Positions 8,338-15,294 of a stretch of DNA of 37,539 nt are shown here, one piece after another (within the stretch, counting starts at the first letter, position 1; each line of letters starts with the position of its first letter). Source of the DNA: an uncultured Eubacteriales bacterium (GTDB lineage: Bacteria; Bacillota; Clostridia; Oscillospirales; Oscillospiraceae); assembly GCA_900545815.1 (NCBI GenBank), contig URAM01000020.1:1-37539 (forward strand). Direction: 5' to 3'. The notes under the pieces were generated by a model, which saw nothing but the letters and a program-made list of their open reading frames with translations, searched no databases and was not told the origin of the DNA. The position numbers and the translations under genes were made by a program.

Positions 8338-9209
8338 TTTGTAATCTCTGTCCCCGCAACTGCAACGCCCTGCGCACAGATACAAAAGGCGGTGGCCTGT
8401 GCGGGATGCCCGCCCTGCCGGTGGCTGCACGGGCGGCACTGCATCAGTGGGAGGAGCCGCCCATCTCCGGCACTCGGGGCAGCGGCACCCTCTTTTTCTC
8501 CGGCTGCCCCCTGCAATGTGTGTTCTGCCAAAACGAGCCCATCAGCCACCAAGGTCGGGGCAAGGCCATCACGCCGGAGCATCTGCGTGCCCTCTGCTTC
8601 CAGCTCATCGACCAGGGCGCCCACAACATCAATTTCGTCACCCCCACCCACTACACCCATGTGCTCCTGGATGTGCTGCGGGAGCCGCTGCCGGTGCCGG
8701 TGGTGTGGAATACCGGCGGGTATGAGAAGCTGGAAACCCTGCGGGCATTGGAGGGCAAGGTGGACATTTATCTGCCGGACTTGAAGTATCTCAATGCTGA
8801 CGTGGCACAGCGGTATTCTGCGGCGCCTGATTATCCGGAGGTAGCTGCAGCGGCTATTTTGGAGATGTTCCGGCAGGTAGGGCCGGTGGAATATGCTGCG
8901 GACGGCACGCTGAAGAAAGGGGTCATCATCCGACATCTGGTGCTGCCTGGGCAACTATCTGGGGCAAAGGATGTGATGGACTGGGTTGCGGAACACTTTG
9001 CGCCGGATCAGGTGCTGTTCTCCTTGATGAGCCAGTATCTTCCCTGGGGCAAGGCGGAGCAATATCCGGAGATCAACCGACGGCTGCGGAAGGGCGAGGC
9101 TCGGAAGGCAGCGGAGTATATGGAGCTGCTGGGGCTGGACGGGTTCGTGCAGGAGCAGAGTGCGGCCAGCGACCAATTTATCCCCGATTTTGATTTTACA
9201 GGGCTTTAA
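8334..9209 (+). CDS. Radical SAM protein, PflA-like (COG1313)
   Basis: A 291-residue radical SAM protein. The SAM/[4Fe-4S] cysteines are Cys58, Cys62 and Cys65 in the motif SGCPLQCVFCQNEPIS. The N-terminus adds a second cysteine cluster (MICNLCPRNC, then LCGMP) typical of COG1313, relatives of pyruvate formate-lyase activating enzymes whose targets are unknown. Other landmarks are NFVTPTHYTH and DIYLPDLKYL. The ATG at 8334 is chosen because GAGGAGGG lies just upstream and it overlaps the mutY stop as ATGA; an in-frame ATG at 8316 sits before that ribosome site. It is the last gene of its operon, ahead of a bidirectional terminator. Confidence 0.92.
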   Translation: MICNLCPRNCNALRTDTKGGGLCGMPALPVAARAALHQWEEPPISGTRGSGTLFFSGCPLQCVFCQNEPISHQGRGKAITPEHLRALCFQLIDQGAHNINFVTPTHYTHVLLDVLREPLPVPVVWNTGGYEKLETLRALEGKVDIYLPDLKYLNADVAQRYSAAPDYPEVAAAAILEMFRQVGPVEYAADGTLKKGVIIRHLVLPGQLSGAKDVMDWVAEHFAPDQVLFSLMSQYLPWGKAEQYPEINRRLRKGEARKAAEYMELLGLDGFVQEQSAASDQFIPDFDFTGL

Positions 9210-9213
9210 GCGT

Positions 9214-9253
9214 AAAAAACAGACTGCTGCAAGCGCATGGTCTTGCAGCAGTC
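9214..9253. terminator. Bidirectional intrinsic terminator
   Basis: A perfect 12-bp stem, GACTGCTGCAAG (9222-9233) with CTTGCAGCAGTC (9242-9253). The A-run at 9214-9219 gives a T-tract on the minus strand, so it serves the leftward membrane-protein operon. The plus side (CTTTG) is weaker but also ends the mutY operon. Confidence 0.85.
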
Positions 9254-9308
9254 CTTTGCCAACGTAATAGAGGGAAGCAATGCAATGATTGTGTACGTTG
9301 GATCCTAT

Positions 9309-9623
9309 TTACTTTTTCTTCAGCAGCGTTGCCTTTACAACCCCTTTGGGATCTTTGATCAGCAGCACCACCAGCCAAACGATCAGCCCCAGTGCCACAA
9401 CAGACAGGCCAAGGAAGAAGTCATTGAGCATATCCATCGGCGCAGGGGTGAAATATTCTGCGTGGAGTTCTGCGTATTCAAAGATGGCATCTACCAGCCA
9501 CATGAGAGAGGCGCCCCAATACAGGAAGCAGAGAACGCTCACTTTATACTCGTCATTGGGCGCTTTTTGATACCAGACCACAGTTGCGATCACTGCGGCG
9601 AATACCGTTGTCAACAGTGTCAT
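9309..9623 (-). CDS. Conserved membrane protein of unknown function (three predicted helices)
   Basis: A 104-residue membrane protein without a recognised domain. Hydrophobic segments are residues 3-17 (LLTTVFAAVIATVVW), about 29-48 (SVLCFLYWGASLMWLVDAIF) and about 70-90 (LGLSVVALGLIVWLVVLLI). The C-terminus is lysine-rich and probably cytoplasmic. The ATG has AAGGAGGG upstream. It is the second gene of a pair, 12 bases after its partner, so both products may form one membrane complex. The conserved acidic patch DAIFEYAELHAEYF between helices is the most distinctive part. Confidence 0.8.
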   Translation of the reverse strand: MTLLTTVFAAVIATVVWYQKAPNDEYKVSVLCFLYWGASLMWLVDAIFEYAELHAEYFTPAPMDMLNDFFLGLSVVALGLIVWLVVLLIKDPKGVVKATLLKKK

Positions 9624-9635
9624 AAAAAGCCCTCC

Positions 9636-10025
9636 TTACTTTGCCGCACCGGCCTGCTTCCGTGCTCGTTTCAGCAGCACATTGCAGACCACCAGCATGC
9701 CGATCCATACCGCCGTGACCAGCACCGCCATGGTGACGCCAACGGTGCTCATCTCCGAAAGCATGACCGCTGTTTCTGCCGGATCACTGGCAGCCGTCAG
9801 GAAGGGGAACCAGGGCACAACCTCCCCATGCCACAGGTGTTCAAAGGCCAGCAGCAGAGCGCCGCCCCACAGCAGATTGCAGAGCCACTGGAGCTTACGG
9901 GAGAACGGGATCGCAGTTTCTTCCGCCGTATGTGCAGTTCCCTTCTTCTTTTCTTTCATTTTGACCACCTGAGCAGCAGCCGTTACCACTGCGGCCTCTG
10001 CTACCGGAACCAAAAAACAAGCCAT
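9636..10025 (-). CDS. Conserved membrane protein of unknown function (partner of 9309)
   Basis: A 129-residue protein. The ATG at 10025 is preferred because AGGGGAGGAAATC lies directly upstream, giving the N-terminus MACFLVPVAEAAVV; a longer frame would start inside the promoter region. It has an N-terminal hydrophobic stretch, then a charged loop (KMKEKKKG), a helix around LQWLCNLLWGGALLLAFEHL, a HGEVVPWFPFLTA loop and a C-terminal helix (VTMAVLVTAVWIGMLVVCNV). I believe similar MACFLVP-type proteins occur in other gut Clostridia with the same partner gene, but I cannot assign a function. It is the first gene of a two-gene operon. Confidence 0.78.
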   Translation of the reverse strand: MACFLVPVAEAAVVTAAAQVVKMKEKKKGTAHTAEETAIPFSRKLQWLCNLLWGGALLLAFEHLWHGEVVPWFPFLTAASDPAETAVMLSEMSTVGVTMAVLVTAVWIGMLVVCNVLLKRARKQAGAAK

Positions 10026-10110
10026 TTTGATTTCCTCCCCTGTCTCTTTTCCTGTTCCGTGATCGGGCATTTTTCGCCCGCTTTCAGGGAACAGCACTCT
10101 CGATACTTTC

Positions 10111-10138
10111 ATTATAATATTCGTTTCAATTTTTCAAA
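10111..10138 (-). promoter_or_regulatory. Promoter of the two-gene membrane operon
   Basis: On the minus strand TTTGAA (10138-10133), 16-base spacer, perfect TATAAT (10116-10111). The leader to the ATG at 10025 is about 80 bases long. Confidence 0.65.
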
Positions 10139-10238
10139 GCCCCCTAGGGGGATATAAAAATGGCCAAAAATAGCCCGTTCCTTTCTGCAATTATGCCGAA
10201 CTTTTGTCCCGCACTTTCCTACGCAAGCTGCCAATCTC

Positions 10239-10276
10239 AAAAAAAGACTGCCCCATCTGCTCTGAATGGGGCAGTC
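10239..10276 (-). terminator. Intrinsic terminator of the EamA transporter gene
   Basis: GACTGCCCCA (10246-10255) pairs with TGGGGCAGTC (10267-10276). On the minus strand the stem is followed by a T-run (the AAAAAAA at 10239-10245). It lies 17 bases after the stop of the transporter gene. Confidence 0.85.
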
Positions 10277-10292
10277 CTTTTCGTTTCAGCGA

Positions 10293-11183
10293 TCATCCAC
10301 AAGCGGTGTTCCGCTCCGGCAGGACGAAATAGATGCTCAGGCCGCCGATGATGACCACGATGCCCACCAGCTGCTGCAGGGAGATGGACTCGTGCAGGAA
10401 CAGATAGGCCAGGATGCACGTTCCGATGGGCTCGCCCAAAATACTCATGGTCACCGCCGAGGCAGGGAGCTTGTTGAGCAGGAGGTTGAAGATAAACTGT
10501 CCCCCGATGGTGGATACCAGCGCCAATCCCAAAAAGGCCAGCCAGGTCACATCTGTATAACCCACAAAGGGATTTCCCTGGAGTATGGTATACGCGGCCA
10601 AGGCGACGGCGCTGGCGAGATAGCTCAGGACGGAGTAGGTGACGGCGGAGACCTCCTGCCGGACGGTTTGGCCGATGAAGAAGTAGCAGGAGATGACCCC
10701 CGCCGCCAGAAAGGCCAGCACGTCCCCCAACAGCCCCCTGCCGCTGATCTGAAAGTCTCCGGCTCCGATGATGACGCAGCCCGCCAAGGCGATGGCACAG
10801 CCGCTGATCGCGGTGGCTTTCAGCTTGCTGTGCAAAAAGACACGCTCCAGCGCCAAGGAAAAGAGCGGCTGAAGGGAAACCAACACGGTGGAGCTGGCAA
10901 TGGAGGTAAAGCGCAGGGACTCGAACCACATGACATAGTGCAGTGCCAAAAACAGCCCCGCCGCAATGATCTTTCCCCACTGTCCTCCGCTCAGCTCCCG
11001 CACCTCTGTCCGAGCTTCTTTCCGGAGCAACAGGAAGGGGAGCAGGGCAAGGGCGGCTAGGAACAGGCGGTAAAAAGCGGTGACACCAGAGGGGGCATCG
11101 GCCAGCTTGACGAAGATGGCCGATGTGGACAGGGCAAAAACGCCGCTGAACAGGATCAGGTAGGTTTTGAGGTTGGAATACAT
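10293..11183 (-). CDS. EamA/DMT family transporter
   Basis: A 296-residue member of the drug/metabolite transporter superfamily with two EamA repeats of about five helices each. The first repeat runs from LKTYLILFSGVFALSTSAIF to about residue 140 (VSLQPLFSLALERVFL). The second starts near GLLGDVLAFLAAGVISCYFF and ends LVGIVVIIGGLSIYFVLPE. The SILGEPIGTCILAYLFLHE segment is the usual signature near the end of the second repeat. The substrate cannot be predicted. The ATG at 11183 (MYSNLK) is chosen over a 53-codon N-terminal extension that would run through its own promoter. It is a single-gene transcript with its own promoter and terminator. Confidence 0.88.
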   Translation of the reverse strand: MYSNLKTYLILFSGVFALSTSAIFVKLADAPSGVTAFYRLFLAALALLPFLLLRKEARTEVRELSGGQWGKIIAAGLFLALHYVMWFESLRFTSIASSTVLVSLQPLFSLALERVFLHSKLKATAISGCAIALAGCVIIGAGDFQISGRGLLGDVLAFLAAGVISCYFFIGQTVRQEVSAVTYSVLSYLASAVALAAYTILQGNPFVGYTDVTWLAFLGLALVSTIGGQFIFNLLLNKLPASAVTMSILGEPIGTCILAYLFLHESISLQQLVGIVVIIGGLSIYFVLPERNTACG

Positions 11184-11226
11184 AGGCTTTCTCGACTTCT
11201 CTCTGAATTTTATGAATACAACCTGT

Positions 11227-11255
11227 ATTTTACGCATTTTACCGGAACGATGCAA
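11227..11255 (-). promoter_or_regulatory. Promoter of the EamA transporter gene
   Basis: On the minus strand TTGCAT (11255-11250), 17-base spacer, TAAAAT (11232-11227). It sits between the rpsR terminator and the transporter start codon. Confidence 0.7.
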
Positions 11256-11270
11256 GAGGGCAGACGATAT

Positions 11271-11304
11271 AAAAAACCCGTCAATCTGTTTGATTGACGG
11301 GTTT
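11271..11304 (-). terminator. Intrinsic terminator of the rpsF-ssb-rpsR operon
   Basis: AACCCGTCAAT and ATTGACGGGTT form a stem (11275-11303) followed on the minus strand by a T-run (the AAAAAA at 11271). Confidence 0.88.
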
Positions 11305-11328
11305 GGGATGATCGGAAAAACGATCTGC

Positions 11329-11565
11329 TCAGTCAGCCACATAGGGCAGCAGGGCGATCTGACGGGCGCGCTTGATGGCGACGGTCAGCTGACGCTGATG
11401 CATGGCACAGGTGCCGGTGGTACGACGGGGCAGGATCTTGCCGCGCTCGGAAATGTAACGGCGCAGTTTTGCGGTATCCTTATAATCGATCTGCTGGACC
11501 TTGTCCACGCAGAAGGAACAAACCTTTCTGCGCTTACGGCCGCGAGGACCTCTATCATAAGCCAT
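11329..11565 (-). CDS. rpsR: 30S ribosomal protein S18
   Basis: S18 binds S6 on the platform of the 30S subunit. The 78-residue protein shows the family features: a basic N-terminus (RGPRGRKRRKVCSFC), DYKDTAKLRRYISERGKILPRR and TGTCAMHQRQL. The start at 11565 gives MAYDRGPRG, with AAGGAGG ten bases upstream; a longer frame would begin in the ssb-rpsR gap without a ribosome site. Last gene of the rpsF-ssb-rpsR operon. Cysteines in VCSFC suggest the zinc-ribbon-like form of S18. Confidence 0.96.
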   Translation of the reverse strand: MAYDRGPRGRKRRKVCSFCVDKVQQIDYKDTAKLRRYISERGKILPRRTTGTCAMHQRQLTVAIKRARQIALLPYVAD

Positions 11566-11612
11566 AACAGAAACCTCCTTATTTGAGATGGGATCACCCA
11601 ACTGTGATCCGT

Positions 11613-12122
11613 TTAGAACGGCAGTTCGCCGTCATTATCGCTCAGTTCCGCGAAGCCGCCGCTGTCGGGAGCGCCGAAGTTCGCGGGGGGCGCATAGTTG
11701 CCGGAACCGCCTGCGGGGGCGGCAGGGGCTGCGCCATAGGGATCGTAGCCGCCCTGGGGGGCGCCATAGGGTGCGCCGCCGGAAGGCTGGCCGTCTCGAC
11801 GGGGGGAGTCGCAGAAAAAGACGTTGTCTGTCACGACCTCTGCCGCCACCCGACGATTACCATCCCGATCCGTGTAGTCACGCATCTGCAGGCGGCCTTC
11901 CACCAGCATCATACGGCCTTTGGTAAAGTAGCGGGAGACAAACTCCGCTGTATTGCGCCAGGACACGACGTTGATAAAGTCTGCATTCTGGGCATTGGGG
12001 TCTTTGCTCTTGTAACCCCGATCCACAGCCAAGCGATAGGATGCCACCGGCGTCCCCTGCTGAGTGTGGCGCAATTCGGGGTCTGCTACCAGCCGACCCT
12101 GCAGAAATACCTTGTTAAGCAC
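11613..12122 (-). CDS. ssb: Single-stranded DNA-binding protein (SSB)
   Basis: SSB protects single-stranded DNA during replication, recombination and repair. The 169 residues divide into an N-terminal OB fold (about 1-105: LNKVFLQGRLVADPELR, INVVSWRNTAEFVSRYFTKG, VAAEVVTDNVFFCD), a glycine/proline/alanine-rich linker (about 110-150) and the acidic partner-binding tip DNDGELPF. The start is a GTG at 12122 with GGAGG seven bases upstream. It lies 12 bases after rpsF and 47 before rpsR, the standard Bacillota arrangement that ties SSB supply to ribosomal protein synthesis. Confidence 0.96.
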   Translation of the reverse strand: MLNKVFLQGRLVADPELRHTQQGTPVASYRLAVDRGYKSKDPNAQNADFINVVSWRNTAEFVSRYFTKGRMMLVEGRLQMRDYTDRDGNRRVAAEVVTDNVFFCDSPRRDGQPSGGAPYGAPQGGYDPYGAAPAAPAGGSGNYAPPANFGAPDSGGFAELSDNDGELPF

Positions 12123-12134
12123 TAGAGCGCCTCC

Positions 12135-12431
12135 TTATTCGGGCTGTTCGACCACGATAGCGCGGATAATGCCGTCGGTAATGTTGTAAATACGGGTCAG
12201 TTCTGCGGGGAAATCAGTCTTGGACTCAAAGGTCATCAGGACGTAATAACCCTCGTTCTTGTGGTTGATGGGATAGGCCAGACGGCGCTTGCCCCATTCG
12301 TTCACTTCACCCAGGGTCGCATTCTGCTCCACCAGGGCCTTGAACTTTTCCACGATGGCTGCGGTTGCCTCATCAGTCAGAGTAGAATCAACGACGAAAA
12401 TTGTTTCGTACTTACCACCGAGTTTTGCCAT
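12135..12431 (-). CDS. rpsF: 30S ribosomal protein S6
   Basis: S6 pairs with S18 on the small-subunit platform. The 98-residue protein shows KYETIFVVDSTLTDEATAAIVEKF at the N-terminus, then EWGKRRLAYPINHKNEGYYVLMTF, which is the family core. The start at 12431 (MAKLGGKYE) has AAGGAGG upstream with good spacing, whereas an in-frame ATG 24 bases earlier precedes that ribosome site. First gene of rpsF-ssb-rpsR. The leader contains strong hairpins and may hold the S6:S18 autoregulatory element found in many bacteria. Confidence 0.96.
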   Translation of the reverse strand: MAKLGGKYETIFVVDSTLTDEATAAIVEKFKALVEQNATLGEVNEWGKRRLAYPINHKNEGYYVLMTFESKTDFPAELTRIYNITDGIIRAIVVEQPE

Positions 12432-12507
12432 GTTTTTGCACCTCCTTATGGACATATGTCCTCTGCTCTTTGGCAGAGGAAAGGGATGCCTGCATCTATT
12501 TGCAGAC
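12432..12507 (-). promoter_or_regulatory. Structured leader of rpsF (candidate S6:S18 autoregulatory element)
   Basis: The predicted leader holds a perfect 7-bp hairpin CCTCTGC/GCAGAGG (12460-12479) with a six-base loop, followed directly by the palindrome GGACATATGTCC and the ribosome site. S6:S18 feedback leaders occur at this position in many bacteria. I could not match the conserved core motif by eye, so the class is an inference. Confidence 0.35.
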
Positions 12508-12513
12508 CTAACT

Positions 12514-12541
12514 ATTTTACCATAAAACAGCGATTTGTCAA
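12514..12541 (-). promoter_or_regulatory. Promoter of the rpsF-ssb-rpsR operon
   Basis: On the minus strand TTGACA (12541-12536), 16-base spacer, TAAAAT (12519-12514). It is a strong promoter, as expected for ribosomal protein genes. Confidence 0.82.
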
Positions 12542-12639
12542 GGATTTTTTCCGGTTCCGCGCCTGTTCCTCCGATCCTCGCCCTTTGATTTTCTTCAGTC
12601 TATCACAAAGGGTGGGTCAAAAACCGGACAGGCTATCGT

Positions 12640-13164
12640 TCAGATTTCCCCCAGTCGCTCCGGCTGCATCAGACTGCGCAGAGCGGGGATGCGGGGCAGC
12701 ACCCGCAGCAGCAGCGTCCCCACCAGGCCGCAGGCGGCCGCTTCTCCAATGCCTACGGTGAGTCCGTTCCATGCCCAGGCGGCGAAAAAGGCCGAGCCAA
12801 AGCCGTTTGTCTCAAACCAGGCGATCTCCGCCCCAACAATGACCATATTGCACAGCACCGGCGGGATGGGTGCCATCCAGCGTTTGGGGACGTGCGCCGT
12901 CCAAAGGGCGGCGATGAGGGTGGCCAGGGTGCCCATGATCCAATCCAGAGCATAGGGAGAGCCGATGAGATTGGAGAGGAAACAGCCCAAGGTCAGGCCG
13001 GGGATGGCCTCCGGACAGAGCCACGCCAGCACAGTCATCCCCTCTGCCAGCCGGAATTGGATAGGGCCGAAGGACAGGACAGGCAGAGCCAAGGTCAGGA
13101 CGGTGTAAAGGGCGGCGATGACTGCGCCCAGGCAGAGTCTTGCCATCTGGTTTCGTTGTTTCAT
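12640..13164 (-). CDS. queT: QueT-family transporter (predicted queuosine-precursor S-component)
   Basis: A 174-residue membrane protein of the QueT family, an S-component of energy-coupling-factor transporters thought to import queuosine precursors such as preQ1. The family core is clear: MARLCLGAVIAALYTVLTLA, then FGPIQFRLAEGMTVLAWL near residues 32-50, PGLTLGCFLSNLIGSPY near 55-72, and WFETNGFGSAFFAAWAWNGL near 116-136. No ECF ATPase or T-component is adjacent, so it probably uses a shared ECF module encoded elsewhere. A promoter and a 109-base structured leader precede it, which fits control by preQ1. Confidence 0.92.
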   Translation of the reverse strand: MKQRNQMARLCLGAVIAALYTVLTLALPVLSFGPIQFRLAEGMTVLAWLCPEAIPGLTLGCFLSNLIGSPYALDWIMGTLATLIAALWTAHVPKRWMAPIPPVLCNMVIVGAEIAWFETNGFGSAFFAAWAWNGLTVGIGEAAACGLVGTLLLRVLPRIPALRSLMQPERLGEI

Positions 13165-13273
13165 ATGTAGTTGCCTCCATTTTGGTATTTAGAGTATGGT
13201 GCTGTTTCACGCCACACAGCGGCACAGGGCTGTACTTGTCCCTGGCCGGTTGGACCGGGTTTGGAAACCAGTC
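13165..13273 (-). promoter_or_regulatory. Structured queT leader, candidate preQ1 riboswitch (class III suspected)
   Basis: The leader runs from the predicted start point to the queT ATG. By eye it can form ACTGGTTT with AAACCCGGT, CAGGG with CCCTG, GCTGT with ACAGC, and CCA with TGG beside the ribosome site. Known preQ1 riboswitches often sit upstream of queT, and class III is described from Ruminococcaceae. I could not confirm the conserved binding-pocket sequence without a covariance model. Confidence 0.5.
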
Positions 13274-13279
13274 AAGATT

Positions 13280-13308
13280 ATTGTACCCCCTTTTGGTTGG
13301 GTTTGCAA
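13280..13308 (-). promoter_or_regulatory. Promoter of queT
   Basis: On the minus strand TTGCAA (13308-13303), 17-base spacer, TACAAT (13285-13280). Confidence 0.78.
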
Positions 13309-13321
13309 TCGGCGTTTACAC

Positions 13322-13351
13322 AGAAAACAGACGCAGGAGCGCCTGTTTTCT
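13322..13351 (-). terminator. Hairpin terminator after the MntP/YtaF-like gene
   Basis: AGAAAACAGGCGC pairs with GCGTCTGTTTTCT on the minus strand around a TCCT loop. The 3' arm itself carries TTTT. It separates the exporter gene from the queT promoter. Confidence 0.7.
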
Positions 13352-13368
13352 ACAAAATCATGTTGTTT

Positions 13369-13914
13369 TCAAATCCACGGCGCCACCGCCCCCAACAGCA
13401 CTAAGACAGCGCCGGAGAGCATCGCTCCATACTGGTACAGCCACCCCCGCAGGGCGCAGCGTCCCAGCGCACCGCCTAGGAAGATCGCCAGAACGGTGAT
13501 GACGCAGTTGCACAAAGCTGCCGCCCAGGCGCTGCTGCCAGCCAAGCCGGCGCCGATGCCCAGCCCCATGTTGTTTCCGGCTAAAGTCAGGGAGAGCGCC
13601 AGACACTCCCCCCATCCCACCGGCACAGGCGTTGTTTTGGGTGGTTCCTCCCGCAGGGCATCGATCATCATCCACACGCCCATGGCAATGAGCAGCCCGC
13701 CCCCTGCTTTTTTCGCCGTCAGAGCCGCCAAACATCCAGCCGCCCAATGCCCCAGCGTCAGCGCCAGCCAAGTGGCCGCTGTGGTGACCACCCCGATGAC
13801 TGCCACTGCACCTAATGTAAACTGTCTGCGCCGCAGGCTCCAGCCCATGGCCAACAGGACGGTGTCCACATTGGCCGTCAGCAGCACGCAGATCAGCGAG
13901 ATCCATTCGCCCAT
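13369..13914 (-). CDS. MntP/YtaF-family membrane protein (putative metal exporter)
   Basis: A 181-residue membrane protein with six predicted helices arranged as two related halves. Each half holds a conserved polar helix: LLTANVDTVLLAMGW near residues 12-26, and LSLTLAGNNMGLGIGAG near 107-123. These match the Asn/Asp-containing motifs of the MntP and YtaF families. MntP exports manganese; YtaF is a sporulation membrane protein of B. subtilis, so the exact role is open. The loop between halves (ALREEPPKTTPVPV) is short and charged. No manganese riboswitch was noticed upstream. Confidence 0.8.
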   Translation of the reverse strand: MGEWISLICVLLTANVDTVLLAMGWSLRRRQFTLGAVAVIGVVTTAATWLALTLGHWAAGCLAALTAKKAGGGLLIAMGVWMMIDALREEPPKTTPVPVGWGECLALSLTLAGNNMGLGIGAGLAGSSAWAAALCNCVITVLAIFLGGALGRCALRGWLYQYGAMLSGAVLVLLGAVAPWI

Positions 13915-14013
13915 TTCACATTCCTCCCCCGGTTCTTCCGTCTTGCGGCAAATCGCCGTTGTGTCAGACTATGAACGGAGCGCAGATTCTGTGAAAGTGA
14001 GTGGAAAAACCGG

Positions 14014-14042
14014 TTCCCTCAGGGGGCAGAATATGATATACT
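14014..14042 (+). promoter_or_regulatory. Candidate extended -10 promoter for the HD-domain gene
   Basis: TGATATACT at 14034-14042 is an extended -10 (TGn-TATACT). The -35 TTCCCT, 17 bases upstream, is poor. The HD-domain ATG follows 43 bases later. Confidence 0.45.
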
Positions 14043-14084
14043 GGCACATACATTGACCCAATCGGAACGATAGGAGGAACGTCC

Positions 14085-14672
14085 ATGCTGTCTGCAAAAG
14101 AAGAATTCATCCAAATCTATCGAGCCAATATCACCCGCCCCGGCGCAGAGGAGCTGCTGGACTATCTGGAGTACAAGAGCGACTTTTTCACCGCCCCCTC
14201 CTCCGCTCGGTTTCACGGCAGCTACGAGGGCGGTCTGTGTGAGCACAGCGTCAACGTGTACCACTGCCTGGTGGACTACCTGGCACGGGAACGAGTACAG
14301 GAACTGTACGGGATGGAGTACTCGGCGGAGACGGTGGCCATCGTTGCTCTGCTCCACGACCTGTGCAAGATCGGCTGTTACCGGCTAGGCACCCGCAACG
14401 TGAAGGGTTCGGACGGCAAGTGGAAATCAGTGCCCACCTATCAATTTGACGACCCCATGCCCTACGGACATGGGGAAAAGAGTGTATATATCGTCAACGG
14501 CTACCTGCGCCTGACCCGAGAGGAGGCTTTTGCCATCCGCTACCACATGGGCTTCTCCGGCGATGAGGACAAGCGCAATGTGGGCAAAGCCTTCCAGATG
14601 TATCCCCTGGCCTTTGCCCTGAGCACCGCTGACTGCGAGGCCACCTATTTCCTAGAGGGAACCCCCTCCTGA
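14085..14672 (+). CDS. HD-domain metal-dependent hydrolase
   Basis: A 195-residue HD-superfamily phosphohydrolase. Likely metal ligands are His54 (LCEHSVNVY), His91-Asp92 (LLHDLCKIG) and a late Asp (Asp183, TADCEA). Further conserved histidines occur at YGHGEKS and RYHMGF, which favours a YhaM/dGTPase-like core rather than a decayed domain. The substrate is unknown; nucleotides or oligonucleotides are the usual targets. The ATG has TAGGAGGA upstream. The Nudix gene follows after 46 bases and may be cotranscribed, which would place two nucleotide-processing enzymes together. Confidence 0.85.
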   Translation: MLSAKEEFIQIYRANITRPGAEELLDYLEYKSDFFTAPSSARFHGSYEGGLCEHSVNVYHCLVDYLARERVQELYGMEYSAETVAIVALLHDLCKIGCYRLGTRNVKGSDGKWKSVPTYQFDDPMPYGHGEKSVYIVNGYLRLTREEAFAIRYHMGFSGDEDKRNVGKAFQMYPLAFALSTADCEATYFLEGTPS

Positions 14673-14718
14673 CCGGACTCCATGCCACACCACTGAGAAA
14701 GGACAAGATCATCATCCC

Positions 14719-15264
14719 ATGAATCTGCAAGAAGAACGCCTGAGCGGCAAGCACGTTTTTAAAGGTCGCATCATTGACCTGGAAGTAGACCAAATCCAGC
14801 TTCCGGACGGACATAACAGCATTCGGGAGGTTATCAATCACCCCGGCGGAGTGGCCATCGCCGCCCTGAACGAACGGGATGAGCTGCTGATGGTGCGCCA
14901 ATTCCGCTATCCCTTCCGCACCGTCCTGCTGGAGCTGCCCGCCGGCAAACTGGAGCCGGGAGAGATCCCCTTGGAAGCCGCCAAGCGGGAGCAGAAGGAG
15001 GAGACGGGCACCCAAGCGGAGGAATATCTTTCCCTGGGCAAATACTTTGCCACTCCCGCCTACTGCACGGAGCAGATTTATCTGTGGGCCTGTCGGGTGA
15101 CCGCCTTTGGGGAGCAGCACTTGGATGAAGGGGAGTTTTTAGAGGTAGTGACCGTTCCCCTGGAAAAAGCCGTTGCAATGGTGCTCAACAATGAAATTCC
15201 CGATGGAAAGACGCAAGTTGGGATTTTAAAGACATATGTTTTGGTGAAAGGTGGCAAACTGTAA
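14719..15264 (+). CDS. nudF: Nudix hydrolase, ADP-ribose pyrophosphatase type
   Basis: A 181-residue Nudix enzyme that probably splits ADP-ribose into AMP and ribose 5-phosphate. The Nudix box spans residues 76-98 with Gly76, Glu82, Arg90-Glu91, Glu94-Glu95 and Gly97 all in the correct spacing. The usually hydrophobic residue after Arg-Glu is Gln92 here. The N-terminal domain (VFKGRIIDLEVDQIQLPDG, REVINHPGGVAI) and the RQFRYP motif before the box are typical of the NudF/YqkG branch. It follows the HD-domain gene and precedes the secreted beta-helix gene, both on the same strand with short gaps. Confidence 0.9.
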   Translation: MNLQEERLSGKHVFKGRIIDLEVDQIQLPDGHNSIREVINHPGGVAIAALNERDELLMVRQFRYPFRTVLLELPAGKLEPGEIPLEAAKREQKEETGTQAEEYLSLGKYFATPAYCTEQIYLWACRVTAFGEQHLDEGEFLEVVTVPLEKAVAMVLNNEIPDGKTQVGILKTYVLVKGGKL

Positions 15265-15294
15265 GCAGATTTCGCCAAAGGAGCTGCCGCTGTC

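Noticed and set aside
10160..10351. 63-codon plus-strand ORF with a GGGGGA upstream
   Set aside because: It runs through the transporter terminator and into the 3' end of the transporter gene, and no promoter with a proper -35 was found.
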